A DNA stretch of 64,000 bases, taken from assembly GCF_021026315.1 (NCBI RefSeq), contig NZ_JAJNCX010000004.1, positions 124,001 through 188,000 on the forward strand, written 5' to 3'. The stretch's first letter is position 1. Every line of letters starts with the position of its first letter. A program made the position numbers and the translations under genes. Under the pieces are notes generated by a model. The model saw only the letters and a program-made list of their open reading frames with translations, was not told where the DNA came from and searched no databases. Shown piece after piece: positions 7,635 to 16,610 of this stretch. Source of the stretch: Rhizobium sp. C4 (lineage in GTDB: Bacteria; Pseudomonadota; Alphaproteobacteria; Rhizobiales; Rhizobiaceae).

Positions 7635-9638
7635 GTGAACCATTTTCCGGGCATGTCTATGCCGGACGCGAAAGGGTTCGGCATGGCGTTGGCGGGTGAG
7701 AATTCTGAAGTTGCGCATCCTGCGCCTGCCGATGGCGAGCCGGTCGCGCATCACCTCGCCTACAGGCCGGACATCGAAGGGCTGCGCGCCATCGCGGTCC
7801 TCACCGTCGTTGCCGCGCATCTGGGCCTGCCGTTCTTCCGGGGCGGCTTTGTGGGCGTCGATGTCTTCTTCGTCATTTCCGGATACCTGATCACCGGTAT
7901 CCTGCTGCGGGAGTTCGAAGGCCCGTCGCGGCCGGGTTGGCTCATGCGGTTCTACGAGCGGCGGGCCAGGCGGCTGTTTCCGGCCTTCTTCACCGTTGTG
8001 CTGGTCACGATGCTGGCGGCCACGTTCGTGCTGTTTCCGAGCGAGCTCGCGGGGCTTGGCCGGAATGCGCTTGCTGCCATCTTCTTCTCCTCCAACATCT
8101 ATCTCTACGCCAACACCAACTATTTCGCGCCGGGCTCGGATGCCAATGCGTTTCTCCACACCTGGTCGCTGGCGGTCGAGGAGCAGTTCTATCTCTTCTA
8201 TCCGCCGCTTCTGTTCCTGCTGTGCCGCCATGCCCGGCGCATCCTGCCGACGGTGCTTCTGGCGGTCACCGTCGGGAGCTTCGTGCTCTGCGTCTCGATG
8301 ACCGCCCATTCCTCGCAGGCAGCGTTCTACATCTTCGTCTTCCGCGCATGGGAGCTTGCGGCCGGGGCGTGCCTGGCTTTTGTGCCGCGCTGGCGTCGGG
8401 ACTGCCGGATCCTGCGCGAAGCGCTGGCGATCACGGGGCTCCTGCTGATCGCGGCATCGGTGCATTTCTATTTCAGCAAGATGGGCTATCCCGGCGTCTG
8501 GGCGAGCGCGCCCGTGCTCGGTGCGGTGCTGATCATCTTTTCGGGACAGCAAGGCCCGACCCTCGTCAGCCGTCTCCTGTCGACCTTGCCGATGGTGTTC
8601 ATAGGACGGATTTCCTATTCGCTCTATCTCTGGCACTGGCCGATCTATGTGCTCGTCCATCTTGCGCTGGGGCGGGCTTTGCGGCTTGAGGAACAGCTGG
8701 GGCTCTTAGCGCTGTCGATCGTGGTCAGCGCGGCCTCCTGGCGATTTGTCGAGCAGCCGTTTCGAACCCGCGCCCGAGAGACATCGTCGCCACGATGGGC
8801 CTGGGCTGCGGGGGCCGGCATTGCCGTCTCTGGTGCGGCAGCACTTTTCCTGATTGTCAGTGGCGGCATGCCCTGGCGCTTCACGCCGGAGGTTGATCGC
8901 CTGGCGCGCTATGCCGCCTATGACGATGTGCCGGTCTATCGGCGCGGCACCTGCTTCATCGATTCCTATCAGGAAGGGGCGGAGGCCTTCGATGCGTCGA
9001 CCTGCCTGAAGATCGAGCCGGGAAAGCGGAACCTGCTTCTGATCGGCGACAGTCATGCCGCCCATGTCTGGAAGGCACTGGAAGAGGGACTGCCCGAGAC
9101 GCATGTGCTTCAGGCGACGGCGTCGGGCTGCAAGCCGTTTCTCATCAGCGTCGGGCAGGAGGGCTGCACTGCCATCATGGAGCTGGCGATGCGGCAGTTC
9201 CTGCCGAACCATCCGGTTGATGGCGTGATCATTTCGGCCGAGTGGAAGGCGATCGACAAACCCTATCTCGCCGAGGTGCTGAAATATCTGAAGACCCGGA
9301 CGCCCAATGTCTATCTGCTGGGACCGATCGTCGAATACAACCAGTCGCTGGCGCGGCTTCTGGCGCGCGCCGAGGCGTTCGGGACGGAAAGACCGGGGAT
9401 TGCGGCGCAATCGGGCGATGCCCGCGCGCTGGACGCCGACCTTGCGGCGATGGCGGCCGAGACCAGCGTCGCCTATCTCTCACCCTACAGGACGATCTGC
9501 CCGGCGCCCGTTCATTGCCTGCTGGACATCCAGTCTGTTCCCATCCAGTGGGACAACAGCCACCTGACCGCGGAGGGCGCGGCCTATGTCATCACCGCCT
9601 TCCGCCGGCAGAACGGGTTTGCACCCGTCCGGCCATGA
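7635..9638 (+). CDS. Acyltransferase-3 / SGNH fusion (OafA-like O-acyltransferase)
   Basis: A 667-residue membrane enzyme that O-acetylates surface polysaccharide. Residues 42-370 form the multi-helix Acyl_transf_3 domain, opening with RPDIEGLRAIAVLTVV and the conserved GGFVGVDVFFVISGYL; a FFERR-like FYERRARRLFPA loop follows. The C-terminal periplasmic SGNH hydrolase-like domain has GDSHAAHVW and the distal D..H pair in WDNSHLTAEG. Together they move an acyl group across the inner membrane and onto a glycan. The GTG at 7635 gives the longest frame; ATG 7653, 7659 or 7683 (AAAGGG upstream of the last) are also plausible. Confidence 0.9.
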   Translation: MNHFPGMSMPDAKGFGMALAGENSEVAHPAPADGEPVAHHLAYRPDIEGLRAIAVLTVVAAHLGLPFFRGGFVGVDVFFVISGYLITGILLREFEGPSRPGWLMRFYERRARRLFPAFFTVVLVTMLAATFVLFPSELAGLGRNALAAIFFSSNIYLYANTNYFAPGSDANAFLHTWSLAVEEQFYLFYPPLLFLLCRHARRILPTVLLAVTVGSFVLCVSMTAHSSQAAFYIFVFRAWELAAGACLAFVPRWRRDCRILREALAITGLLLIAASVHFYFSKMGYPGVWASAPVLGAVLIIFSGQQGPTLVSRLLSTLPMVFIGRISYSLYLWHWPIYVLVHLALGRALRLEEQLGLLALSIVVSAASWRFVEQPFRTRARETSSPRWAWAAGAGIAVSGAAALFLIVSGGMPWRFTPEVDRLARYAAYDDVPVYRRGTCFIDSYQEGAEAFDASTCLKIEPGKRNLLLIGDSHAAHVWKALEEGLPETHVLQATASGCKPFLISVGQEGCTAIMELAMRQFLPNHPVDGVIISAEWKAIDKPYLAEVLKYLKTRTPNVYLLGPIVEYNQSLARLLARAEAFGTERPGIAAQSGDARALDADLAAMAAETSVAYLSPYRTICPAPVHCLLDIQSVPIQWDNSHLTAEGAAYVITAFRRQNGFAPVRP

Positions 9639-9701
9639 GCGAACCGTCGCAAGGTGGCGCGTCAACAGGTTCGGCGCCCCCTCAACGACAGCGGCGAGAC
9701 C

Positions 9702-11795
9702 TCACATCTTGCCGGCAACCTTGATCGCGAACGCATATTCCAGCGCCGTTTCCTCCAGCCGCTGGAAGCGGCCAGAGGCGCCGCCGTGGCCGGCGCCCAT
9801 GTTGGTTTTCATGAGGATCGGTTCGTTGCCGGTCGTGTGCTCGCGCAGTTTCGCCACCCATTTGGCTGGTTCCCAATAGGTGACGCGGGGGTCGGTGAGG
9901 CCGGCGAGTGCCAGAAGGGCGGGGTAGGGCCTGGCGGCGACGTTGTCGTAAGGGGAGTAGGCCGCGATGCGGTCGTAGTCTTCCTTCGACTCGATCGGGT
10001 TGCCCCATTCAGGCCATTCCGGCGGTGTCAGCGGCAGGGTGTCGTCGAGCATGGTGGTCAGCACGTCGACAAAGGGGACGGCGGCGATGATGCCGGCGAA
10101 TTTTTCCGGCGCCATATTGGCAACGGCCCCCATCAGCATGCCGCCGGCGGAGCCTCCCTCGGCGATGATGCGGTTGTAGGAGGTGAAGCGCTCCTTCACC
10201 AGATGGTCGGCGGCGGCGATGAAGTCCTTGAAGGTGTTTTCCTTGCCGGCGAGCTTGCCGTCTTCATACCAGCGATAGCCCTTGTCCTTGCCGCCGCGGA
10301 TATGGGCGATGGCATAGACGAAGCCGCGATCGGCGAGCGACAGCGCATTGGTCGAGAAGCTGGCCGGGATCGAGATGCCGTAAGCGCCGTAGCCATAGAG
10401 AAGGCAGGGGGCGGAGCCGTCAAGCGCCGTGTCCTTGCGGTAGAGCAGCGAAACAGGGACAAGCTCGCCGTCATGCGAGACGGCCTGGATGCGGCGGGTG
10501 ACATAGTCGTCCGGGTTGTGGCCGGAGGGGACTTCCTGGGTCTTCAGAAGCGTGCGCTCGCGCGTCGCCATGTTGTAGTCATAGACCTGACCCGGCGTCG
10601 TCATCGACGAATAGGAGAAGCGGATGACATCCGTGTCGTATTCGGCCGCACCCGTCAGGCTGAGCGAATAGGCTTCCTCGTCAAAGGCAATCGCATGCTC
10701 CACGCCGGTTGCCCGGTCGCGGATGACGATGCGCGGCAGGCCGTCGCGGCGTTCCAGCCAGATCAGATGGCGGGTGAACGCCATGTGGTTGAGGATCAGG
10801 CGGCCGGCCTCATGCGGCACGAGTTCGCGCCAGTTCTCCTTAGAGGGAGATTCAACGGGCGCTTCCATGATCTTGAAATCCTTGGCGCCGTCGCAGTTCG
10901 TCAGGATGAAGAAGCGGTCGCCGCCTTCGGCTATTTCATATTGCATGCCGGGCTCGCGGGCCACGACGAGCTTCGGTTCGGCGGTGAGGTCCTTGGTGGA
11001 GAGAAGGCGATATTCGGTCGTGTCGTGGTCGTGGATGTCGATGAAGATGAAGTCATCGAGCCGCGAGCCGCCGACGCCCATGAACATGCCGGGATCGGTT
11101 TCCTCATAGACGAGACGGTCTGCCGATTGCGGCTCTCCGAGGATATGATGGAAGATCTTCGAGGGGCGGTGGTTCTCGTCCTGAAGCGTATAGAAGAAGC
11201 TCTTGCCTTGCGCATCCCAGGCGCCGCCGCCGCCGGTGTTTTCGATCAGGTCGGACATGTCCTCGCCGGTCGTCAGGTCGCGGACGCGCAGCGTGAAGAA
11301 TTCCGAGCCCTTGTCGTCATAGCCCCAGACGCCGAGCGTGTGGTCGGACGAACTCGCCATCCCGGCAAGGCGCAGATAGTCCTTGCCCGCCGCTTCCTTG
11401 TCGCCATCGAGGATGACCTGTCGTTCGCCGCCTTCGGCGGGGATGCGGAAATAATGCGGCTGCTCGCCGCCGGTCACGTAGAAGGAGCCATAGGCAAACG
11501 GGCCGTCCTTCATCGGAACGGAGCTGTCGTCTTCCTTGATGCGGCCCTTCATCTCGGCAAAGAGCTGCTTCTGCAGCGCTTCCGTGTCGGCCATCGCCGC
11601 CTTCATGTAGGCGTTCTCGGCCTCGAGATAGGCGCGGATTTCCGGATCCAGAACGCTTGTATCGTGGAAGACCTGCTGCCAGTTGTCGGCCCTCAACCAT
11701 TGATATTCATCAATGCGCGTGACGCCGTGACGCGTATCTTTGACGGGCTTCTTGGCGGCGCGCGGGGCTTCGGGCAGGGACTTGAATGCGGACAA
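9702..11795 (-). CDS. ptrB: Oligopeptidase B (S9 family serine peptidase)
   Basis: A 697-residue cytosolic peptidase that cleaves short peptides after Arg and Lys. The N-terminal beta-propeller is followed by an alpha/beta-hydrolase domain with nucleophile motif AEGGSAGGMLMG, the Asp in GLTDPRVTYWEPAKW and the His in MGAGHGG. The frame is open to 11942, but the TTG at 11795 has a GGAG ribosome site and gives the usual family length; the extra upstream residues are not family-like. It is convergent with the acyltransferase gene and divergent from the flavoprotein gene. Confidence 0.92.
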   Translation of the reverse strand: MSAFKSLPEAPRAAKKPVKDTRHGVTRIDEYQWLRADNWQQVFHDTSVLDPEIRAYLEAENAYMKAAMADTEALQKQLFAEMKGRIKEDDSSVPMKDGPFAYGSFYVTGGEQPHYFRIPAEGGERQVILDGDKEAAGKDYLRLAGMASSSDHTLGVWGYDDKGSEFFTLRVRDLTTGEDMSDLIENTGGGGAWDAQGKSFFYTLQDENHRPSKIFHHILGEPQSADRLVYEETDPGMFMGVGGSRLDDFIFIDIHDHDTTEYRLLSTKDLTAEPKLVVAREPGMQYEIAEGGDRFFILTNCDGAKDFKIMEAPVESPSKENWRELVPHEAGRLILNHMAFTRHLIWLERRDGLPRIVIRDRATGVEHAIAFDEEAYSLSLTGAAEYDTDVIRFSYSSMTTPGQVYDYNMATRERTLLKTQEVPSGHNPDDYVTRRIQAVSHDGELVPVSLLYRKDTALDGSAPCLLYGYGAYGISIPASFSTNALSLADRGFVYAIAHIRGGKDKGYRWYEDGKLAGKENTFKDFIAAADHLVKERFTSYNRIIAEGGSAGGMLMGAVANMAPEKFAGIIAAVPFVDVLTTMLDDTLPLTPPEWPEWGNPIESKEDYDRIAAYSPYDNVAARPYPALLALAGLTDPRVTYWEPAKWVAKLREHTTGNEPILMKTNMGAGHGGASGRFQRLEETALEYAFAIKVAGKM

Positions 11796-11918
11796 TGGTT
11801 TTCTCCGGAAATCGGATGAGGGCGGGACTTCACAGATAGTTCGGCCGGGCAGGGATCGCAAGGCGCGCGCGGCGGCAAGCCCCTGTTCATCAATCCCCGA
11901 TCTTGCCGGTTCGGTGGT

Positions 11919-11955
11919 TTGACAATAAGTAGTGAAATACATATATATAATGTAT
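11919..11955 (+). promoter_or_regulatory. Strong sigma-70 promoter with overlapping operator
   Basis: TTGACA (11919-11924) and TATATA (11942-11947) are separated by 17 bases, close to consensus. The inverted repeat ATACAT (11937-11942), 7-bp spacer, ATGTAT (11950-11955) overlaps the minus-10 element and start site, where a repressor would block transcription of the flavoprotein gene at 12023. AT-rich dyads like this are bound by ArsR-type sulfur sensors (BigR/SqrR) in related bacteria; the regulator itself is not in this window. Confidence 0.65.
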
Positions 11956-12022
11956 CGAATGTTTACGGAGGTCGTTGGAGGCTGATCGCCGCCAGCTCTG
12001 TGGGCTTCGGGAGGAGGATAGC

Positions 12023-13306
12023 ATGGTGCATGTCGTCGTATTGGGAGCCGGGCTCGGCGGAACGATCATGGCCTATGAGTTGCGCGATAGTCTTTCGCGT
12101 GACGACAAGGTGACGGTGATCAATCGGGGCGATACCTATTCCTTCGTCCCGTCCAATCCGTGGGTGGCGGTTGGCTGGCGCGAGCGGGAGGAAATCGAGG
12201 TCGATCTGAAGCCGGTTTTTGCCAAGCGCGACATCACGCTTCGGCCGGAAGGGGCGGCGCGGGTGCATCCGGCGGAAAACCGGGTCGAGCTGACGACGGG
12301 CGAAAGCGTGCCTTACGACTATCTCGTCATCGCGACCGGACCGGATCTCGCCTTTGACGAGATCGAGGGCTTCGGGCCGGCGGCCAATACACAGTCCGTC
12401 TGCCATATAGACCATGCGCTGGCGGCGAAGGACCAGTTCGAAAAGCTTCTGAAAAATCCTGGTCCCGTTGTGATCGGTGCGGTGCAGGGGGCTTCCTGTT
12501 TCGGGCCTGCCTACGAGTTTGCCTTCATTCTCGAAAAGGCGCTGCGCGATGCGAAGATCCGCGACAAGGTGCCGATGACCTTTGTCACCTCCGAGCCCTA
12601 TATCGGCCATCTCGGCCTTGACGGCGTGGGCGACACGAAGGGCCTGCTCGAAAGCGAGATGCGGGCGCATCACATCAAATGGATCACCAATGCCAAGGTC
12701 GAGAAGTTCGAGCCGGGCAAGCTCTTCGTTGACGAGATCAATGACGATGGATCGGTGAAGAAGAAGCATGAAGTGCCGATGGCCTATACGATGATGCTGC
12801 CGGCCTTCCGCGGCGTGGCGGCGGTGCGCGGCATCGAGGGGCTGACGAACCCGCGCGGCTTCATCATCGTCGACAAGCATCAGCGCAATCCGACTTACCA
12901 GAACGTGTTCGGCATCGGCGTCTGCATCGCCATTCCGCCGATGGGGCCGACGCCGGTTCCGGTCGGCGTGCCGAAGACCGGGTTCATGATTGAATCCATG
13001 GTGACGGCGACGGCGCATAACATCACCAATCTGGTGGCCGGCCGCGCGCCGGATGCGCAAGGCACCTGGAACGCCGTGTGCCTTGCCGACTTTGGCGATG
13101 GGGGCGTGGCCTTCGTGGCCCAGCCCCAGATCCCGCCGCGCAATGTCAACTGGTCGTCCTCCGGCAAATGGGTACATCTGGCCAAGATCGGCTTCGAGAA
13201 ATACTTCCTGCGCAAGGTGAGGCAGGGCAAGTCCGAGCCCTTCTATGAGAAGCTGGCCTTGCAGGTTCTGGGCATCGACAAGCTCAAGGAAGTGAAATTC
13301 GACTAA
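12023..13306 (+). CDS. Sulfide:quinone oxidoreductase-like flavoprotein
   Basis: A 427-residue FAD-dependent pyridine nucleotide-disulfide oxidoreductase. The N-terminal dinucleotide site is VVVLGAGLGGTIMAYEL; ATGPDLAFDEIEG is the second FAD contact. Cysteines in VCHIDHA, QGASCFGPAYEF and GVCIAIPP lie where SQR enzymes place catalytic cysteines that take sulfide sulfur and pass electrons to the quinone pool. The C terminus (GKWVHLAKIGFEKYF) resembles the membrane-binding end of the family. The ATG at 12023 has a perfect AGGAGG site. Related flavocytochrome c sulfide dehydrogenase chains are the main alternative. Confidence 0.82.
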   Translation: MVHVVVLGAGLGGTIMAYELRDSLSRDDKVTVINRGDTYSFVPSNPWVAVGWREREEIEVDLKPVFAKRDITLRPEGAARVHPAENRVELTTGESVPYDYLVIATGPDLAFDEIEGFGPAANTQSVCHIDHALAAKDQFEKLLKNPGPVVIGAVQGASCFGPAYEFAFILEKALRDAKIRDKVPMTFVTSEPYIGHLGLDGVGDTKGLLESEMRAHHIKWITNAKVEKFEPGKLFVDEINDDGSVKKKHEVPMAYTMMLPAFRGVAAVRGIEGLTNPRGFIIVDKHQRNPTYQNVFGIGVCIAIPPMGPTPVPVGVPKTGFMIESMVTATAHNITNLVAGRAPDAQGTWNAVCLADFGDGGVAFVAQPQIPPRNVNWSSSGKWVHLAKIGFEKYFLRKVRQGKSEPFYEKLALQVLGIDKLKEVKFD

Positions 13307-13350
13307 GCAATTCCAGCGAAAGTGGGAACCGGTTTCGCGTCCGGAATTGC
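13307..13350. repeat. Rhizobial palindromic intergenic repeat
   Basis: Ends GCAATTCC and GGAATTGC enclose a core with GGGAACCGGTTTCGCGTCC. This short dispersed palindrome type is common between genes in Rhizobiaceae. It follows the flavoprotein stop codon directly and may also act as a weak terminator. Confidence 0.6.
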
Positions 13351-13460
13351 GAAAGGCCGAATATGTCTCCCCTGGGGGGCGGTTAGCCATAAATCCGCCC
13401 CCGTTCGGGACGAGGGGACTATCGTTATTCCTCCAGCGATTGCCTCTCGTCCCGCTTTTC

Positions 13461-14204
13461 ATGAAAACGATCCTCGCACTGTACCTTCTTCTCGCCGCAA
13501 CACCGGCGCTCGCCGACACCTATACCAAGCAGGGGTTGGTGGAGCCGAAGCTGCGTCTTTCGGGAAAGCACGACGTGCCGACCGTGGCGCTGACCTTCGA
13601 TGCCTGCATGGGCGCGACCGATCCGCGCATTCTTCAGACGCTGATCACCCAGAACATACCGGCGACGATCTTCGTCACGCATCGCTGGCTCAGGAAGAAT
13701 GCGGAGTCCTATGCGCAACTGCGGGCGCGGCCGGATCTCTTCCAGATCGAGAATCACGGCGAGAACCATATTCCGGCTGTCGACCGGCCGATGGATATCT
13801 ATGGCATCAAGACGGCGGGCTCGCCGGACGGCGTGCGCGCGGAAGTCGAGGGCGGAGCACAGGCGATTGCCGCGACCGGTGCGCCGAAGCCGACCTGGTA
13901 TCGCGACGCGACCGCCATCTATAGTCCCGAAGCGATCCGCCAGATCCGGGCCATGGGCTACAAGATTGGCGGCTATTCGGTGAACGGCGACGGCGGCTCG
14001 CTGCTTGGCGTGGATGCCACGGTGCGATCCTTCGAAAGCGCGAAGGATGGCGATGTCATCATCGCCCATATCAACCAGCCGACCCACAAGGCCGGCGAGG
14101 GCGTGGTGAAGGGTATCGAGGCCTTGAAGGCCAAGGGCTACCGGTTTGTTCGTCTGGGGGATATGCCGACGGATGAGGGGAAGCTGGCAAAGACGGGAGG
14201 CTGA
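13461..14204 (+). CDS. Secreted polysaccharide deacetylase family protein
   Basis: A 247-residue NodB-homology protein. Residues 1-18 are a signal peptide cleaved near ALA-DTYT. Motif 1 reads TFDACMG, keeping the first Asp of the usual TFDD but not the second, and motif 2 is the HGENH metal pair. Family members remove N- or O-acetyl groups from glycans such as peptidoglycan or chitooligosaccharides. The loss of the second Asp suggests altered metal binding or a divergent subfamily. Starting at 13461 gives a clean signal peptide; an in-frame start at 13347 would not. Confidence 0.8.
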   Translation: MKTILALYLLLAATPALADTYTKQGLVEPKLRLSGKHDVPTVALTFDACMGATDPRILQTLITQNIPATIFVTHRWLRKNAESYAQLRARPDLFQIENHGENHIPAVDRPMDIYGIKTAGSPDGVRAEVEGGAQAIAATGAPKPTWYRDATAIYSPEAIRQIRAMGYKIGGYSVNGDGGSLLGVDATVRSFESAKDGDVIIAHINQPTHKAGEGVVKGIEALKAKGYRFVRLGDMPTDEGKLAKTGG

Positions 14205-14310
14205 CCGGGTCTTCTCAGCGCCTCAAGGATGAGTCGGCCTAATTCATATCGCTACTATAAGCGATATCGCATGCGTATGAATTTTGCTGCTGTAGTCTGC
14301 AAGATGATTC

Positions 14311-15186
14311 GTGATGAGCTGGAATTTCTCGCATGTTCATCGTCATGAGAAACATGTTCAGCGAGGATACAGCTTGTCAGACCTCTATAATACAGCACTG
14401 AAAACCCCTGAGTCTGCCGTGAAAGCCGAGGACGGGATATTCTATTATCCGTCGAAGAATGAGGATATATTCTTTTCCAGGCTGGACGCGCTGGCTCAGA
14501 AATACCCGCATGACATGCGCTACTACATGAACCAGTTTCCGGTTTACACCAGCCGGCGCAGCTTCATCCGTCAGCTGGCGCACTACGAACTCTTCAAATT
14601 GACCATGGATTTGCCCGGTCATTATCTCGATTTCGGCGTCTATTTCGGCAATTCGTTCTTCAGCTGGCACAAGTTCCTTGAAGTGCTGACGCCGACGGCG
14701 ACGCACAAGAAGGTGATCGGTTTCGACACGTTTGCCGGCTTTCCCGACATTTCACCGGAGGATGGCGGCGAGGATGTTTCCGTGCAGAAGCTGAAGGGCG
14801 GCTTAAATGCGTCGAGCTTCTACGACGAGTTTCGCGAGCTGCTGGAGCTTCACAATCAGGATGGCGTCATCCCGTCGAACCGGGGCCGTGTGGTTGTCGG
14901 CAATATCGTCGAGACGCTTCCGGCCTTTCTTGAGGAAAACCCGGAGGCCCGTTTCTGCCTCGTCAATATCGACGTCGATGTCTACGAACCGACCCGCAAG
15001 ATCCTTGAACTCTGCTGGGAACGCATGGTGCCGGGCGCTGTCCTGCTGCTGGACGAATACGGCACAAGCAAATGGCCGGGCGAGACGCGCGCCTGGGATT
15101 ATTTCGCGCGTGACCACAAGATTGCAGCTGGCGTGAAGCGCTTCCCATGGGCCAACGCGCCCGGGGCTTATGTCATCAAGCCCTAA
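14311..15186 (+). CDS. TylF/MycF-type sugar O-methyltransferase family protein
   Basis: A 291-residue protein with the class I SAM-binding pattern HYLDFGVYFGNSF, the GFDTFAGFPD motif and a CLVNIDVDVYEPT strand with the metal-binding Asp residues, followed by LLLDEYG. These match macrocin O-methyltransferase (TylF) relatives, which in non-producing bacteria usually modify surface polysaccharide sugars. The start is uncertain: GTG 14311, ATG 14314, or TTG 14374, the last having GAGG upstream. It has no obvious operon partner. Confidence 0.82.
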   Translation: MMSWNFSHVHRHEKHVQRGYSLSDLYNTALKTPESAVKAEDGIFYYPSKNEDIFFSRLDALAQKYPHDMRYYMNQFPVYTSRRSFIRQLAHYELFKLTMDLPGHYLDFGVYFGNSFFSWHKFLEVLTPTATHKKVIGFDTFAGFPDISPEDGGEDVSVQKLKGGLNASSFYDEFRELLELHNQDGVIPSNRGRVVVGNIVETLPAFLEENPEARFCLVNIDVDVYEPTRKILELCWERMVPGAVLLLDEYGTSKWPGETRAWDYFARDHKIAAGVKRFPWANAPGAYVIKP

Positions 15187-15343
15187 TGGCCCTGATACGC
15201 GTTCGGGAGGGCGGGTGACGACTGTCACCGCCTCGCGATGCCGTGCATCTTCCGTCTCAAAGTTGCAATCCGATGCAATTTGCTAATTGAGTCTTCATTG
15301 ACATGCGGTAGATTTCGCCTCGATCGAGGACGAGTATCACCCT

Positions 15344-16579
15344 TTGCACGCCGAGACGCAGACGACCCTTTCGGAGATTGAAGACACCCTTTCGCGCAAG
15401 GGGTGGCGTGGCGTGTTTCCGCCGCATCTCGAACAAACCTATCAGAGAGACATGGGCAAGGTGCGCGAAAGAGCGGTTCGCCGTGCGCTCTTGCCGACGC
15501 TCGTCATCTACAATCTGCTGCTGGTGACGGATATCGCACTTCTGCCGCAAACTGCCAAGGTGGCCGCCCTCCTGCATTTCGCCGTCGTGACGCCGGGCCT
15601 CCTGCTTCTCTATTTTCTGTATTTCCGTCTTGAGGGATATCTGCAGCGACAGGTGGCGGAGGCGGCGATCCCGGTGCTGATCTGCGCGCAGACGCTGACC
15701 GTCATGGCGCTCAACACCGCGCCGAATGCCGGCTACTACCAGTATTTCATCCCGTTGATCCTGTTGTTCTCCAACGTCAACCAGCGGCTCGACACACGCG
15801 TTGCCGGGGCAACCTCGCTGGTGATCCTCCTGATGTATCTCGGCGTTCTGATCTTCCAGAACATGCTGCCGGAGCAGAAGCTGGCGGGCCTCTCCTTCAT
15901 CGTCGTTTCGAGCTATCTCGGGCATGCCGCCAATCTGCGTGCACAGCGTGACTCGCGCTACGGATTTCTGATGCGGCTGCGCGAGAATGTTCGGCTTCGG
16001 GCAGCGGAAACCGATGCCATGCTCGATCAAATGACCGGTCTCGGCAACCGGCGCTATCTTGCCAATTTCGTCAGCAGATTACCGCAGGCCGACGGGGAAG
16101 GGTGCCCGGTCTCCGCCATTCTCATGGATATCGATTTCTTCAAGGCCTATAACGACCTCTATGGTCACGGCCGCGGCGACGACTGCATCAAGACAGTCGC
16201 CGAGGTCATCGACGGGACTTCAAGATTGTTCAGCGGTACGGCGGTTCGCTATGGCGGCGAGGAATTTCTGATAGTGCTTCCCGAGACGGACAAGGCGGCG
16301 GCGATCGCCTGCGCCGAAGCCATTCGGGTGGCTGTCGAGGACCTCTCGATCGAACATGGCAGCAGCCAGATCTCGCCCTTCGTCACCGTCAGCCTCGGAG
16401 TGGCGAGCGGCACGGTCAACACGGAGACCTTCCAGTTGCTGATCGCCTCCGCCGATGCCTCGCTCTACGCTGCCAAGGCCGGCGGCCGCAACCGCTTCAT
16501 GGCGCTTGATGGGGAAGCGCCCGCAGGCGCTCAGCGCGTGACGCCGGCAATCGCCCTGGCAAAGCGCGTCCTGCATTGA
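15344..16579 (+). CDS. Membrane-bound diguanylate cyclase (GGDEF)
   Basis: A 411-residue enzyme making cyclic di-GMP from two GTP. Residues 45-200 hold about six transmembrane helices as a probable sensor region, a short helix links to the catalytic domain (residues 225-390) with DQMTGLGNRR, the metal Asp in LMDIDFFKAYND and the active-site loop RYGGEEF. The inhibitory I-site upstream of that loop reads RLFS rather than RxxD, so product inhibition may be lost. The start codon is a TTG without a strong ribosome site, so the N terminus is approximate. Confidence 0.9.
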   Translation: MHAETQTTLSEIEDTLSRKGWRGVFPPHLEQTYQRDMGKVRERAVRRALLPTLVIYNLLLVTDIALLPQTAKVAALLHFAVVTPGLLLLYFLYFRLEGYLQRQVAEAAIPVLICAQTLTVMALNTAPNAGYYQYFIPLILLFSNVNQRLDTRVAGATSLVILLMYLGVLIFQNMLPEQKLAGLSFIVVSSYLGHAANLRAQRDSRYGFLMRLRENVRLRAAETDAMLDQMTGLGNRRYLANFVSRLPQADGEGCPVSAILMDIDFFKAYNDLYGHGRGDDCIKTVAEVIDGTSRLFSGTAVRYGGEEFLIVLPETDKAAAIACAEAIRVAVEDLSIEHGSSQISPFVTVSLGVASGTVNTETFQLLIASADASLYAAKAGGRNRFMALDGEAPAGAQRVTPAIALAKRVLH

Positions 16580-16610
16580 TGGCAAGGCCGCAGCAAGCCG
16601 GAGGCCGCGG

